Assembly: GCA_002238825.1 (NCBI GenBank)
Contig: MPNC01000001.1
Location: forward strand, 248,001 to 312,000
DNA length: 64,000 nt
Source of the DNA: SAR202 cluster bacterium bin87
GTDB lineage: Bacteria > Chloroflexota > Dehalococcoidia > Lucifugimonadales > UBA3495
Direction of reading: 5' to 3'
Below are positions 25,818 to 35,069 of the stretch, piece by piece (position 1 is the first letter of the stretch; each line of letters opens with the position of its first letter). The position numbers and the translations under genes were made by a program. The notes below the pieces were generated by a model. It was given only the letters and a program-made list of their open reading frames with translations, was not told where the DNA came from and ran no database searches.

Positions 25818-26864
25818 ATGGATTTCGCCCTGTTTTCCCATATACCCTGGCCGGAAGAACATACGCCCAAGGCGCTCTTTTCGGATTTATTGGAGCAGGC
25901 CGTGGTCGGCGAGGAACTGGGTTTCAAGGCCATCTGGTTGGCAGAACACCATTTCACGCGGTACGGGCTGGGCGCTTCCTCGCTGGTCATCGCCAGCAAC
26001 ATAGCGGCGCGAACCGACAAGATTCGCCTGGGAACCGCGGTTCTGATACCTCCCCTACATCACCCGGTTCGGTTGGCGGAAGACACGGCCACACTGGATA
26101 TCCTGAGCGACGGCCGGCTCGACGTTGGCTTCGGGCGAGGGGCTTCCAGTTCGGAGTACGGCAACTTCGGGATAGACCACGTCGAGAGCCAGGCTCGCTA
26201 CCGCGAGACCATTCAAATGGTGGAAACCCTGTGGACCACTCGGGACTGCACCTTCGAAGGAGACTATTACTCCTCCCAACACCTCAATCTGGTGCCGACT
26301 CCCTTGCAACAACCTCATCCGCCGGTCTACGTCGCAGCTACGCGCAGCGCGGAGTCGCTGGACTTCGTAGCTTCCACCGGGCGGCGGCTCATAATCGGCG
26401 TCGTCCTCAACACGGAAGAGGCAATGGATTTGCTGCAGCGCTTCCTGGACCAGGCTCAGTCCAGCGGGCACGCTGCCACTCCGTCAGACGTTCCGTTCTT
26501 CCGTTACTTTTACGTGGCCGAGACTGAAGAGCAGGCCCATCGCGACGCCCGTGAAGCCCTCAACTGGACGTTGGACATCAATACCTGGAGGCGCGAGTTT
26601 GCGGTCGGGAGCGAAGTGTACGAGAGCATCGACAACTACCGTAACCGCAGAACCGAACTGCCGCCTTCCTATGAGTATCTCGCCGAGCATCGCGCTTTCA
26701 TCGGTACGCCGGACCAATGTGCTGCGAAGATCCAAACCCTTCACGATGCCGGCGTTCGCTACTTCGGCTGTAATTTCGCCTTCGGCGGCCTGGACCAGAA
26801 GAAGCAACTGCGCTCGATGGAACTCTTCGCGCGGGAAGTGATGCCCAGATTTTCTGACCGGTGA
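25818..26864 (+). CDS. Luciferase-like (LLM class) flavin-dependent oxidoreductase 3
   Basis: A 348-residue member close to the true luciferase-like monooxygenase branch. It shows FALFSHIPWPEEHTPKALF, LGFKAIWLAEHHFTRYG (the AEHHF signature typical of FMNH2-dependent monooxygenases), LGTAVLIPPLHHPVRLAEDTATLD, GRLDVGFGRGASSSEYGNFG and FIGTPDQCAAKIQTLHDAGV. The AEHHF/GFGRG combination separates it from the three other paralogues here, which look more F420-like. It needs a reduced-flavin supply; a flavin reductase gene lies at 61750, far away. It is divergent from the RND pump and convergent with the DHA2 exporter, with only 10 bases between the two stops. Confidence 0.9.
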   Translation: MDFALFSHIPWPEEHTPKALFSDLLEQAVVGEELGFKAIWLAEHHFTRYGLGASSLVIASNIAARTDKIRLGTAVLIPPLHHPVRLAEDTATLDILSDGRLDVGFGRGASSSEYGNFGIDHVESQARYRETIQMVETLWTTRDCTFEGDYYSSQHLNLVPTPLQQPHPPVYVAATRSAESLDFVASTGRRLIIGVVLNTEEAMDLLQRFLDQAQSSGHAATPSDVPFFRYFYVAETEEQAHRDAREALNWTLDINTWRREFAVGSEVYESIDNYRNRRTELPPSYEYLAEHRAFIGTPDQCAAKIQTLHDAGVRYFGCNFAFGGLDQKKQLRSMELFAREVMPRFSDR

Positions 26865-26874
26865 TCCGATCCGG

Positions 26875-28377
26875 CTAGTCGTTGCCAGCAGGTCTGGGCT
26901 GCGGCTCCGGAGCAACCGGCGGCTTCGGCAAGGCGGTTCGGTTGCTTACCGCCCTGTAGAGCGAAATTCCCGCACCGGTGGCGAGCGCGACGCCCAACAT
27001 CAAAAACGCCCAGCGCAGGCCGGCGACAAAAGCCGTGGCCACCTCGGGATTGACCGCTTCCAGCTTCGGCTCCACCCCGTAGGTAGCCATGGTGGATACC
27101 ACGATCGTAGTCGAAACGGCGACACTCACCACGTTCGCCGAATTCCTTACCAATTGGGTCAGCGCCGAAACTACGCCGTAGCGACTGCGGTCCACCACGC
27201 TGAGGATGCTGCTGCTGTTGGGCGAGTTGAAAATTCCATTGCCGGAGCTCTGCATCATCATGGTGGCGATCACCAACCACACTGGAGAATGTTCCTCCAG
27301 CGCAAAGGCCAATACGAAGGCTCCGGCTGCGGTCAACGCCATGCCACACACCGTGGGAATCCGCCATCCGAAGCGATCGGCCAAGCGGCCGCTGAACGGT
27401 CCGATCAGCACCATGCATATGGCCGGCGGGATCATCATCAAGCCTACTTGCTCCGGGGCGTACAGCAGGACCCGCTGCAGGTAAAACGGCATCATAAAGC
27501 GCGCCGCTGACGATCCGAAGAAGGACAACCACGCCGCGGCGACTCCCAACCCGAATACCTGGTTGGTGAACAGGCGCAGGTCCAGCATAGGCGCTCGTAT
27601 TCGCAATTCCCACCAGACGAACGCGGCCATCAGCACCGCAACCGCAACTCCGCCCACGATCACCGGAGCGGATGTCCAACCGAGCCCGTTGCCGTTGCCC
27701 ACCACCAGTAGAAGGACGAGCAATATCACTCCGGAAACGGCCGCGCCGGCCCAATCAAATGAGGAAGCGCCTTGTCCCTGGCGGTACTGACCCGATCCCG
27801 GTCCCCGTTCCAGCAGAAGCCATGCGAGCACGAGGACCAGGCCACCCGCCGGAACGTTGACGAAAAACACCGATTGCCAACCAAACCAGGCCACCAGGAA
27901 ACCGCCCATGGCTGGCCCGGCGATCGCGCCCAATCCGACGACGCTCAGGTGGGTGCCCAGAGCCTTGCCACGCTCCGAGTCGGGGAATGCCGCGATCATC
28001 ATGCCCATGCCGCAGCCCTGTACCATGCCGGCGCCGATGCCCTTGAGCACGCGCATGACAATGAGCACTTCGAGGCTGGTGGAGAGCGCCGCGCCCAGCG
28101 AGGCCAGGACAAAAATACCGGTACCGGTCAGATACACCCATCTCCGCCCCACCACGTCGCCCAGTCGTCCCATGGGCAACAACAGCACGCTGATGACCAG
28201 CGCATAGGAGACAACCACCCATTGGACCGACTCCAGTGTCGCGTCGAAATGGGATTCGATATCGGGCAGCGCAACGAGGACACTGCCATGATCAACCACC
28301 GAGAAAAAGGTGCCGGCGGCTATGGTCCAGAAAGCCCACCACTTGTAGGATTGGCTGGACGCGATGCGTTGAATCAA
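26875..28377 (-). CDS. MFS exporter, DHA2 (EmrB/QacA) family
   Basis: About 500 residues with 14 predicted helices. It opens YKWWAFWTIAAGTFFSVVDHG and VALPDIESHF, has the antiporter motif GRLGDVVGRRWVYLTG after helix 2, and motif C-like GPAMGGFLVAWFGWQSVFFVNVPAGG in helix 5. This is the drug:H+ antiporter-2 type. The start is unclear: a GTG at 28527 overlaps the preceding gene by about 50 bases; I use the TTG at 28377, which places the usual short tail before helix 1. It is the last of three exporter genes in a row on this strand. Confidence 0.85.
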   Translation of the reverse strand: MIQRIASSQSYKWWAFWTIAAGTFFSVVDHGSVLVALPDIESHFDATLESVQWVVVSYALVISVLLLPMGRLGDVVGRRWVYLTGTGIFVLASLGAALSTSLEVLIVMRVLKGIGAGMVQGCGMGMMIAAFPDSERGKALGTHLSVVGLGAIAGPAMGGFLVAWFGWQSVFFVNVPAGGLVLVLAWLLLERGPGSGQYRQGQGASSFDWAGAAVSGVILLVLLLVVGNGNGLGWTSAPVIVGGVAVAVLMAAFVWWELRIRAPMLDLRLFTNQVFGLGVAAAWLSFFGSSAARFMMPFYLQRVLLYAPEQVGLMMIPPAICMVLIGPFSGRLADRFGWRIPTVCGMALTAAGAFVLAFALEEHSPVWLVIATMMMQSSGNGIFNSPNSSSILSVVDRSRYGVVSALTQLVRNSANVVSVAVSTTIVVSTMATYGVEPKLEAVNPEVATAFVAGLRWAFLMLGVALATGAGISLYRAVSNRTALPKPPVAPEPQPRPAGND

Positions 28378-28474
28378 ATTGGTGACCGCCTGCCGCGGAT
28401 CGTGCTGAAAGTTGGAGTAACTATCATACTCCTTTTCGAAAGTTGACGCGGCCGAACCATCACGTGCGTCAATA

Positions 28475-29725
28475 TTATTCCAGTCGACGCACTCGACCGA
28501 GCAAAGCCCAGCACACCGCGGATGCACCCAGACCCAACACGGCGATGATCGCCATGGCGGTGGACGGTGAGGTCACGTCTGAGAGGATTCCCACACCCAG
28601 GCTGGCTACAACCAGGAACCCCCGATCAAAGCTCTGCAAGCTGGTCATCCGTCCCCGCAGGCTGTCCGGAGCCAGCGTCTGGATCAATGTCCCCCGGGTG
28701 GTTCGGAAAACTGCCTGGCTGAATGCCATGGCCGCGATGAACAGGAACGCCAGGGCGATCCACTTTGAAAACGCGAAAACCAGCAGGGTCAACGAACTGG
28801 CGACCGCCGCGCCGAGCACCACCCTGCCCTTGGGGAAAATGAACCCGAACGAAGCCATGATCAGAGCGGCCAGCAGGCCTCCAACTCCGGTGACCGCCAG
28901 CAGATAGCCTCCCACGTCCGCGTTCCGATTCAGCACGTCGGTGGTGAACACGGGAAACAGGAACCACGCGGGATGCAGGATGATATTGGGGATGATCGAC
29001 AATATCATCAACTGGAAGAAGGCTCGCTCTCCGCTCCATACGTAACGCAGCCCCTCGATCATGTTGGACATCGCGGAGCCCCGCTGTCGGGCATCACCGG
29101 GCCGATGATATGGAGTGCGGAGCCGGAAGATCATCGCTACGTTTACCAGGTAAAGGCACGCCTCAATCGTAAAGTTCCAGAAGAACCCCAGCGTGAAGAT
29201 CAGTATGCCCCCGACGAATGGACCGACGATGCGGGTGCCGGTGATGGTCAACACGTTGGTGGCCAGGGCGTTGCCCAGCATTTCTCTGGGCACGGTGCCG
29301 GCGATCAATGCCTGGCGCATGGGTTGCACCGTGGAGTGACAGCATCCGGCCAGGATCACGTACAGGTAGGCGTGCCAAATCTTCACCTCGCCCGACAGGA
29401 TCAGCAACGCGAAAGCAAAGGCGAGCGCCGCCATGACGGTCTGCAGTCCGATGACCAACTTCCGTCGGTCGAACCGGTCGCTCAGCACACCGCCCCAGGG
29501 ACCGACCACCAGCCCGGGCAGCGTGTTGATCCCGCCTACCGTCACCACCAACAGACCGGCGATGTTTGACCCTTCGGATAACTCCCGCACCAGCCAGCCG
29601 ACGCTCAGGAGCTGCAACCACTGCGCGTTGTTGGCGAAGAAATTGCCGAACCACAGGTAGCGGAAGTCCCGATAGGCCAACCAGGCATCCAGGGTGTGCA
29701 GCCGGGGGAGCCGCGCAGATCGCAA
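28475..29725 (-). CDS. MFS exporter (EntS-like, MFS_3 type), paralogue A
   Basis: A 416-residue carrier that opens LPRLHTLDAWLAYRDFRYLW, the start of the enterobactin-exporter-like MFS_3 group, then GNFFANNAQWLQLLSVGWLV, GGVLSDRFDRRKLVIGLQ in the loop after helix 2, and GTRIVGPFVGGILIFTLGFFWNF. The start is a TTG at 29725 with GAGGGA upstream. It lies 21 bases downstream of a close paralogue (29747-31003) with the same opening, GTRI-GPFVGG and P-W-LFP-F segments, so the pair arose by tandem duplication and may work as a heterodimer or on related substrates. Confidence 0.87.
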   Translation of the reverse strand: MRSARLPRLHTLDAWLAYRDFRYLWFGNFFANNAQWLQLLSVGWLVRELSEGSNIAGLLVVTVGGINTLPGLVVGPWGGVLSDRFDRRKLVIGLQTVMAALAFAFALLILSGEVKIWHAYLYVILAGCCHSTVQPMRQALIAGTVPREMLGNALATNVLTITGTRIVGPFVGGILIFTLGFFWNFTIEACLYLVNVAMIFRLRTPYHRPGDARQRGSAMSNMIEGLRYVWSGERAFFQLMILSIIPNIILHPAWFLFPVFTTDVLNRNADVGGYLLAVTGVGGLLAALIMASFGFIFPKGRVVLGAAVASSLTLLVFAFSKWIALAFLFIAAMAFSQAVFRTTRGTLIQTLAPDSLRGRMTSLQSFDRGFLVVASLGVGILSDVTSPSTAMAIIAVLGLGASAVCWALLGRVRRLE

Positions 29726-29746
29726 AATGGGTCCCTCTGCGGTCGC

Positions 29747-31003
29747 CTAACGCAGCGCCCGCACGCGTCGTAGCGTCGCGAAACATCCCAGGGTGGCTGT
29801 GAGGCCAAGACAGCCAAGGGCCAAAATCGCCATCGACGCGGATGTAAAGTCGGCAAAAATGCCCACGACCACGCTCACACCGATCAGGAAAGAACGCTCG
29901 TAGGCCAACAGGGCCATGGTGCGCGCGCGGAACCGGTCTGGCACGATGGTCAATACCAGCGTTCCCTGGGTGGTGCGGAAATAAGCTTGGAAGAACGACA
30001 TGGCACCCAGCACGGTGAAAGCCGCCGGAAGCCATGCCGAGAAGGCGAACAGCATGGTGGCCAGGGACGACAGGGCCGCTGCTCCGAACAGGATGTACCC
30101 GCGCCGGAATGGCAGGCCCCAGGTGGCGATGGTTAGAGTGGAGAGCAATCCGCCCACGCCGGTGATCGCCAGCAGGTAGCCGCCCATGTTGACCTGTGCC
30201 TGCAGCATTTCCACGGTGAAAAGCGGCAGCAAAAACCACACCGGGTGCAGGATGGTGTTCGGAATTACCGACAGCACCGCTATTTCCAGGACTTCGCGCT
30301 GGTTCCGCCAGAGGTGCAGCAGGCCGTCCTTGATGTCTCCCAGCGGGGTGAAGCGCCGTTGTTCCTCTGCCGGTTCGGTCCTGGTGTACGGCGTCCGCAT
30401 CGGAAGCAACATCAGCACCACGCCCAGGTACAGCGCCGCTTCGAGCGCGAAGTTCCAAAAGTAGCCCAGGGTAAATATGAGGAGTCCGCCGACGAAGGGG
30501 CCGAAGATCCTCGTTCCCGTGACGGTGAGCGTGTTGATTGCGTAGGCGTTGACCAACGCATCCCGAGGGACGGTATTGGAAATCAGCACCTGCTGTAACG
30601 GCTGGGTGATGGCCAGGCAAGAACCGGAAATCAGAACGTAGGCGTAGGCGTGCCAGGGACGCACGTAGTCAGTGGCGACCAGGAATGCGAAACCCAGAGC
30701 AAGAACGGCGCTGACACACTGCAATGCGATCGCCAGCTTGCGACGATCCAGGCGGTCGCCCAGCACTCCCGTTATGGGGTTTACCAGGAGCCCGGGCAGG
30801 GTGTTGAGGGCGCTGACGGACACTACCAGTAAACCGCCAATGCCGGAGCCCGCGGACAGGTCTTTCACCAGCCAACCAATGCTCAGGAGTTGCAGCCATT
30901 GGCCACTGAACCCACAAAAATTGGCCAGCCATAACAGTCGGAAGTCCCGGTAGGCCAGCCAAGCGTCCAGGGTATGCAGACGCGGAAATCTTAGCGACGG
31001 AAT
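29747..31003 (-). CDS. MFS exporter (EntS-like, MFS_3 type), paralogue B, with possible ATT start
   Basis: A 418-residue carrier with FPRLHTLDAWLAYRDFRLLW, GWLVKDLSAGSG, GVLGDRLDRRKLAIALQ and GTRIFGPFVGGLLIFTLGYFWNF, matching paralogue A along its length. No ATG, GTG or TTG lies in frame between the conserved start and a TTG at 31105. Aligning it with paralogue A puts an ATT (31003) exactly where A has its TTG, and AGAGAGAG lies just upstream. An extended -10 at 31044 would place the transcription start after the TTG, favouring the ATT. The longer frame to 31105 would add 34 non-conserved residues. Confidence 0.82.
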   Translation of the reverse strand: MPSLRFPRLHTLDAWLAYRDFRLLWLANFCGFSGQWLQLLSIGWLVKDLSAGSGIGGLLVVSVSALNTLPGLLVNPITGVLGDRLDRRKLAIALQCVSAVLALGFAFLVATDYVRPWHAYAYVLISGSCLAITQPLQQVLISNTVPRDALVNAYAINTLTVTGTRIFGPFVGGLLIFTLGYFWNFALEAALYLGVVLMLLPMRTPYTRTEPAEEQRRFTPLGDIKDGLLHLWRNQREVLEIAVLSVIPNTILHPVWFLLPLFTVEMLQAQVNMGGYLLAITGVGGLLSTLTIATWGLPFRRGYILFGAAALSSLATMLFAFSAWLPAAFTVLGAMSFFQAYFRTTQGTLVLTIVPDRFRARTMALLAYERSFLIGVSVVVGIFADFTSASMAILALGCLGLTATLGCFATLRRVRALR

Positions 31004-31043
31004 GATAGGGCTCTCTCTTGGTATGGGTGGGCGCGCCGCTCGC

Positions 31044-31052
31044 AGAATAGCA
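31044..31052 (-). promoter_or_regulatory. Extended -10 promoter for the MFS paralogue pair
   Basis: On the minus strand TGCTATTCT (TGn plus TATTCT), same form as the promoters at 2214, 15748, 43293 and 44850. Transcription would begin near 31037. Confidence 0.4.
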
Positions 31053-31193
31053 CGCTCGAAAAGCGAAAGACGGCGCAGGCTAAAACATGGTGCGCCCCGG
31101 CGCAAGGGTTGTCAATATGACCGGTTTTTGGGCGGTCAAACCGAGCCCGAAATGGACGGGTATGCCGTGCCAGTCATCGCAGGCCGCTATGAT

Positions 31194-32708
31194 ATGATGA
31201 CTTTCGATCCTGCGAATCTGGAGCCGACGGATGGTCGCGCGAAACGCGGCGAAAGGTCCTTTAGCTCCCAGTATCTGCGAATCCTCCCGGGTGAAGAAAT
31301 GCACGTAGACTCCCAGCGCGCTTTGATGGCTCATCTGCTACGCCGTGCCGGATTCGGCGCCACACCGGCGGAACTCGATACCTATTGCGGATGGGGTTAT
31401 GACGCGACGGTGGAGTGGCTGCTGTATCCGGAGGCGCAGCCCGCGCTCGACGAAGACATTATTGAGCGGTACTACATCGACTGGAAGGAAAGCCGCAACA
31501 TCGAAGGTGCGCTGACCGAGACGGTTTACCGCATGAACTGTAATGCCAGCGCGAGACCCCTCCAGGAAAAAATCGCGCTTTTCTGGCACGGCGTGTTCGC
31601 CACCGGTTTGGCCAAGGTGCTGCATGAGAAAACGATGCTGAACCAGGTCGATTTGTTCCGGCAACAAGGTCTGGGCAATTTCGAGGAGTTGTTGCGTCGG
31701 CTGGCCCGCGATCCGGCCATGATTTTCTGGCTGGACAACAATTTCAACCACAAGAACGCGATCAACGAAAATTGGGGAAGGGAACTCCTCGAACTGTTTT
31801 CCATGGGCGTGGGTATGGACGGGCACGCCAACTACACGGAGGACGATGTCCAGGAGGCCGCCCGGGCGTTCACCGGCTGGACTATCGACGACGACAACGT
31901 AGCGAGCATACCGTACGGCAAAACGCCCTGGCTGTTCCGCTACGATCTGGAGGACCACGACGCAGGACTGAAGACCTTCCTCGGCGAAACCGGCAACTTC
32001 GACGGCGACGACATAATCGAAATCATTTGTCGTCAGCCCTCGACGGCGAGGTTCGTGAGCCGGCATCTGTACAACTTCTTCGTGGCTGACGACGTGCAAG
32101 TGCCGGCGTGGCAAACCACGCCCCCAGCCGATCCGGCCGCCATCGCGGCGCTGGAGGCCGAATATTTCCGCTCCGGCTACGACATTCGATCCATGCTGCG
32201 CTTGATGTTCACGTCTGACTTCTTCAAGTCGGAGAGCGCGCGATTCGCCAGGGTAAAAAGCCCCGCTGAAGTGGTCGTCGGCACCCTGCACCTCGTGGGT
32301 GATTTCAAACTGCCGAAGGTGGGTTTCATGGCTACAGCTCTGGAATGCCGTTACATGAACCAGGACCTGCTGAATCCGCCGTCCGTAGAGGGCTGGCACA
32401 CCGGCAAGGAATGGATAGACAGTGGCAGCATGGTGGAGCGCATCAATTTTGTGGCCGACAATTTGGGCGACGCCAACCACCCCGGCGTGCGTACCATGGT
32501 GGACGCGCTTTTGGACCGTCACCCTGACGCAACCGGAATAGTCGACGATTGCCTGGAACTGCTGGGTAGTGTCGTGCTCCGCGAAGACAACCGCAACGCG
32601 TTGGTCGCCCAGGCGGAGCAAGCCCTCGACGCGGGAGCCGACACCGAGGAAGTCATCCTCAATGCGCTCCGCATGATCGGATCGACACGGGAGTACCAGT
32701 TCGCGTAG
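31194..32708 (+). CDS. DUF1800 family protein
   Basis: About 504 residues. The DUF1800 domain starts near residue 45 with ALMAHLLRRAGFGATPAELD. It includes KIALFWHGVFATGLAKV, LARDPAMIFWLDNNFNHK, NENWGRELLELFSMG, the paired VQEAARAFTGWTIDD, and NPPSVEGWHTGKEWIDSG near the end. The family usually travels with a DUF1501 (sulfatase-like) partner and is mostly secreted; here there is no DUF1501 neighbour and no clear signal peptide. Two starts are possible: ATG 31194 (used) or ATG 31299, which is closer to the domain. It is divergent from the MFS paralogues. Function unknown. Confidence 0.82.
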   Translation: MMTFDPANLEPTDGRAKRGERSFSSQYLRILPGEEMHVDSQRALMAHLLRRAGFGATPAELDTYCGWGYDATVEWLLYPEAQPALDEDIIERYYIDWKESRNIEGALTETVYRMNCNASARPLQEKIALFWHGVFATGLAKVLHEKTMLNQVDLFRQQGLGNFEELLRRLARDPAMIFWLDNNFNHKNAINENWGRELLELFSMGVGMDGHANYTEDDVQEAARAFTGWTIDDDNVASIPYGKTPWLFRYDLEDHDAGLKTFLGETGNFDGDDIIEIICRQPSTARFVSRHLYNFFVADDVQVPAWQTTPPADPAAIAALEAEYFRSGYDIRSMLRLMFTSDFFKSESARFARVKSPAEVVVGTLHLVGDFKLPKVGFMATALECRYMNQDLLNPPSVEGWHTGKEWIDSGSMVERINFVADNLGDANHPGVRTMVDALLDRHPDATGIVDDCLELLGSVVLREDNRNALVAQAEQALDAGADTEEVILNALRMIGSTREYQFA

Positions 32709-32807
32709 CTGGGCCTCACCGGGACGTCGGACGCGCGCTACCGAGCAGGGGATCTACAGGCATTCGGCCGTCGTGGGGAAGAATAGGCAACGCAGGGAAC
32801 AGGCCTC

Positions 32808-34016
32808 TTGAGCATCAGATCAGAACTCGTACCCAGTGTGGCCCGTCGTAGTATGTCCGATGGCCAATTGGCTCTGGTCGGGGCGGCCGATGAACTGGCC
32901 CGAGAACGCTTTGCACCGCGGGCGGCGCACTACGATGCCGAAGCGGAATTCCCCATCGAAAACTATGCCGACCTCAGGGAAGCCGGTCTGCTGACACTGC
33001 GGGTTCCCGCCGCGTACGGCGGCAGCGGTGTTGACCCGCTGACCTTCGCCATGTGCATCCTTGCAGTGGCTCGCGGATGCCCTTCTACGGCGCTGACCCT
33101 GACCATGCACACCAATGTTCTCGGCTCTTTCGTTGACGGATTGGGATCGGCGGAGCAGCGCCGCCGGTACTTCGCCGAGGCAGTGGAATCAGGCAAGCTG
33201 TTTGCGTCTTTGACCAGCGAGCCAGGAGTTTCCGCCAGAGAGCGGTTTGTACTGTCAACCACCTTTACTCCTCAGGATGATGGTGGATACCGGGTTTCCG
33301 GAGCCAAGCATTTTTGTTCCCTGGCCGACGCTGCCGACTATTTTTTCGTCTCCGGCGTGTTGCAGGGAACCGGTGGCGGCGGTGACAATATTCTGTCCGC
33401 GATGATCCGAAGCGATATGAGCGGTGTCCGGGTGACTGGTGAATGGGATGCCGTCGGGATGCGGGCTACAGCCAGCCACGCGGTCAGCTTCGATACCGTG
33501 GCGCCGCACGACGCCGTGTTCGGGCCACCCGGACGGTTGCTCAGCGCCGACTGGGGCAGCTTTTCATTGGGCTACGCCGCCGTATACCTGGGCATAGCTG
33601 AGGCGGCGTACAACCACATCCGCGAGTACGTCACCGCGCGAACCTGGACACCCGGCGGAGACGTGATGATCGACCATCCGTCCACACAGCAAACTGTCGG
33701 GCAGATGGGATTGTCCGTTCAATCCGGTCGCCTCTTGCTGGTAGACGCCGCATTGACCGACCGGGGAGTGGATCCGACCGGAGCCGTACTCGCGGTCAAT
33801 CGAGCCAAGCAATACTGCGCCGAAGTAGGGGCTCGCGTGACTGACGCGGCCATGCGGTTGGCAGGCGGCGGGGGATTGCTCAAGTCGTCGCCCCTGGAGA
33901 GATTGCGCCGGGACGCTTTGTCGGGTCCGGTGATGCCGCCGTCAAACGACCGGTGCCTTGAAACCATCGGCAAACTGGAATGCGGACTGTCCGCAGTGAC
34001 CATCGAGCTAAGTTAG
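32808..34016 (+). CDS. Acyl-CoA dehydrogenase-like flavoprotein (DszC-like C terminus)
   Basis: A 402-residue protein with the acyl-CoA dehydrogenase fold. The helical N domain contains RVPAAYGGSGVDPLTFAM, the beta domain FASLTSEPGVSARERF and GYRVSGAKHFCSLADAADYFFV, and the C domain LRRDALSGPVMPPSNDRCLETIGK. The ordinary catalytic Glu in YEGT is absent; the PVMPPSND form occurs in flavin monooxygenases of this fold such as DszC-like enzymes, so oxygenation rather than dehydrogenation is possible. The TTG at 32808 is used; an ATG at 32853 is the alternative. It follows DUF1800 after 99 bases and precedes the NHL gene by 9 bases. Confidence 0.82.
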   Translation: MSIRSELVPSVARRSMSDGQLALVGAADELARERFAPRAAHYDAEAEFPIENYADLREAGLLTLRVPAAYGGSGVDPLTFAMCILAVARGCPSTALTLTMHTNVLGSFVDGLGSAEQRRRYFAEAVESGKLFASLTSEPGVSARERFVLSTTFTPQDDGGYRVSGAKHFCSLADAADYFFVSGVLQGTGGGGDNILSAMIRSDMSGVRVTGEWDAVGMRATASHAVSFDTVAPHDAVFGPPGRLLSADWGSFSLGYAAVYLGIAEAAYNHIREYVTARTWTPGGDVMIDHPSTQQTVGQMGLSVQSGRLLLVDAALTDRGVDPTGAVLAVNRAKQYCAEVGARVTDAAMRLAGGGGLLKSSPLERLRRDALSGPVMPPSNDRCLETIGKLECGLSAVTIELS

Positions 34017-34025
34017 GAAAAAGGG

Positions 34026-35009
34026 ATGACCACAGTCGTCGAACATCCAGCGTCCGTTGCTGGACTGTATCAGTACCACGATGTAATCGGACTATTGTCG
34101 GCTGGCGGGCCAGGATTCAGTGGGCCCGTTTCGCTGGCGCTGGGCCCGGATGGGTTGCTGCACGTGGCCAGCCGGGCCAACCCCAATCAACCGGAAGCAG
34201 TGCGGGTAACCAGGTGCACCGTTCAGGGTGACTACGTCGGCGAGTTTTGCGGCTGGGGCGACGCGCCGGGGCAGTTCATATGGGTGACGGCGATCGCTTT
34301 CGGGCCCGACGGCAACCTGTATCTGGCGGACGAAAACACTCATCGGATATCAACGTTCACGGCAGAGGGTGAGTTTCTGGGTCATTGGGGTGAATTCGGC
34401 AGTGACTTTGGCCAGATGAACCGACCGTCAGGCATGGCTTTCGCCCCGGACGGCACGCTGGTGATCGCGGATTCGTGGAATCATCGTATCCAGCGCTTCA
34501 CCATGGACGGCAGCCCGCTGCATGCCTGGGGAGCCCATGGCAAAGGGTCGGGTCAGTTCGATATGCCCTGGGGAGTCGCAGTCGACCCCGACGGAGCAGT
34601 GTACGTTTCGGACTGGCGCAACGACCGGGTTCAGAAATTTGAAGCCGATGGTCGATTGCTGGCCGAGTTTGACGGTGGCAGCGCGGGCGACGGGTTCTCA
34701 CGGCCAAACGGACTGGCGGTGCATGGAGATCACATTTACGTGTGCGATTGGTGGAACGACCGGGTGCAGGTGTTGGACGCCGACGGGCAGGTGATCGACA
34801 CCCTGATCGGCCATTCCGGTACCTCCAAGTGGGCCCGTACATTCCTCGACGCCAACCCGGACATCGAGGAGAAGCTCAACAACGCGACGCAAAACATCGA
34901 GCTGAAACGCCGGTTTTATCGGCCCACTGCCGTTACCGTGAGCGACAACGGGTTGGTGTTCGTTGCCGACTGCTATCGGCACCGCGTTCAAATTTACCGG
35001 AAACTTTAG
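34026..35009 (+). CDS. NHL-repeat beta-propeller protein
   Basis: A 327-residue six-bladed propeller. Repeats follow the pattern G-A-PDG-LY-AD--NHRI--F: FGPDGNLYLADENTHRISTF, FAPDGTLVIADSWNHRIQRF, VDPDGAVYVSDWRNDRVQKF, HGDHIYVCDWWNDRVQVL and SDNGLVFVADCYRHRVQIY. There is no signal peptide, so it is probably cytoplasmic, unlike many NHL proteins. The last blade carries the extra Cys-Tyr. It may bind a partner or act as a lactonase-like enzyme, but no catalytic set is visible. It forms a run with the acyl-CoA dehydrogenase-like gene (9-base gap) and the DUF4286-like gene (60-base gap). Confidence 0.88.
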   Translation: MTTVVEHPASVAGLYQYHDVIGLLSAGGPGFSGPVSLALGPDGLLHVASRANPNQPEAVRVTRCTVQGDYVGEFCGWGDAPGQFIWVTAIAFGPDGNLYLADENTHRISTFTAEGEFLGHWGEFGSDFGQMNRPSGMAFAPDGTLVIADSWNHRIQRFTMDGSPLHAWGAHGKGSGQFDMPWGVAVDPDGAVYVSDWRNDRVQKFEADGRLLAEFDGGSAGDGFSRPNGLAVHGDHIYVCDWWNDRVQVLDADGQVIDTLIGHSGTSKWARTFLDANPDIEEKLNNATQNIELKRRFYRPTAVTVSDNGLVFVADCYRHRVQIYRKL

Positions 35010-35069
35010 GACATCGGAGCCGGGTTCAATTTCCCTTCGAGACCGGCGCCGGCCGATACAGGAGGCACC

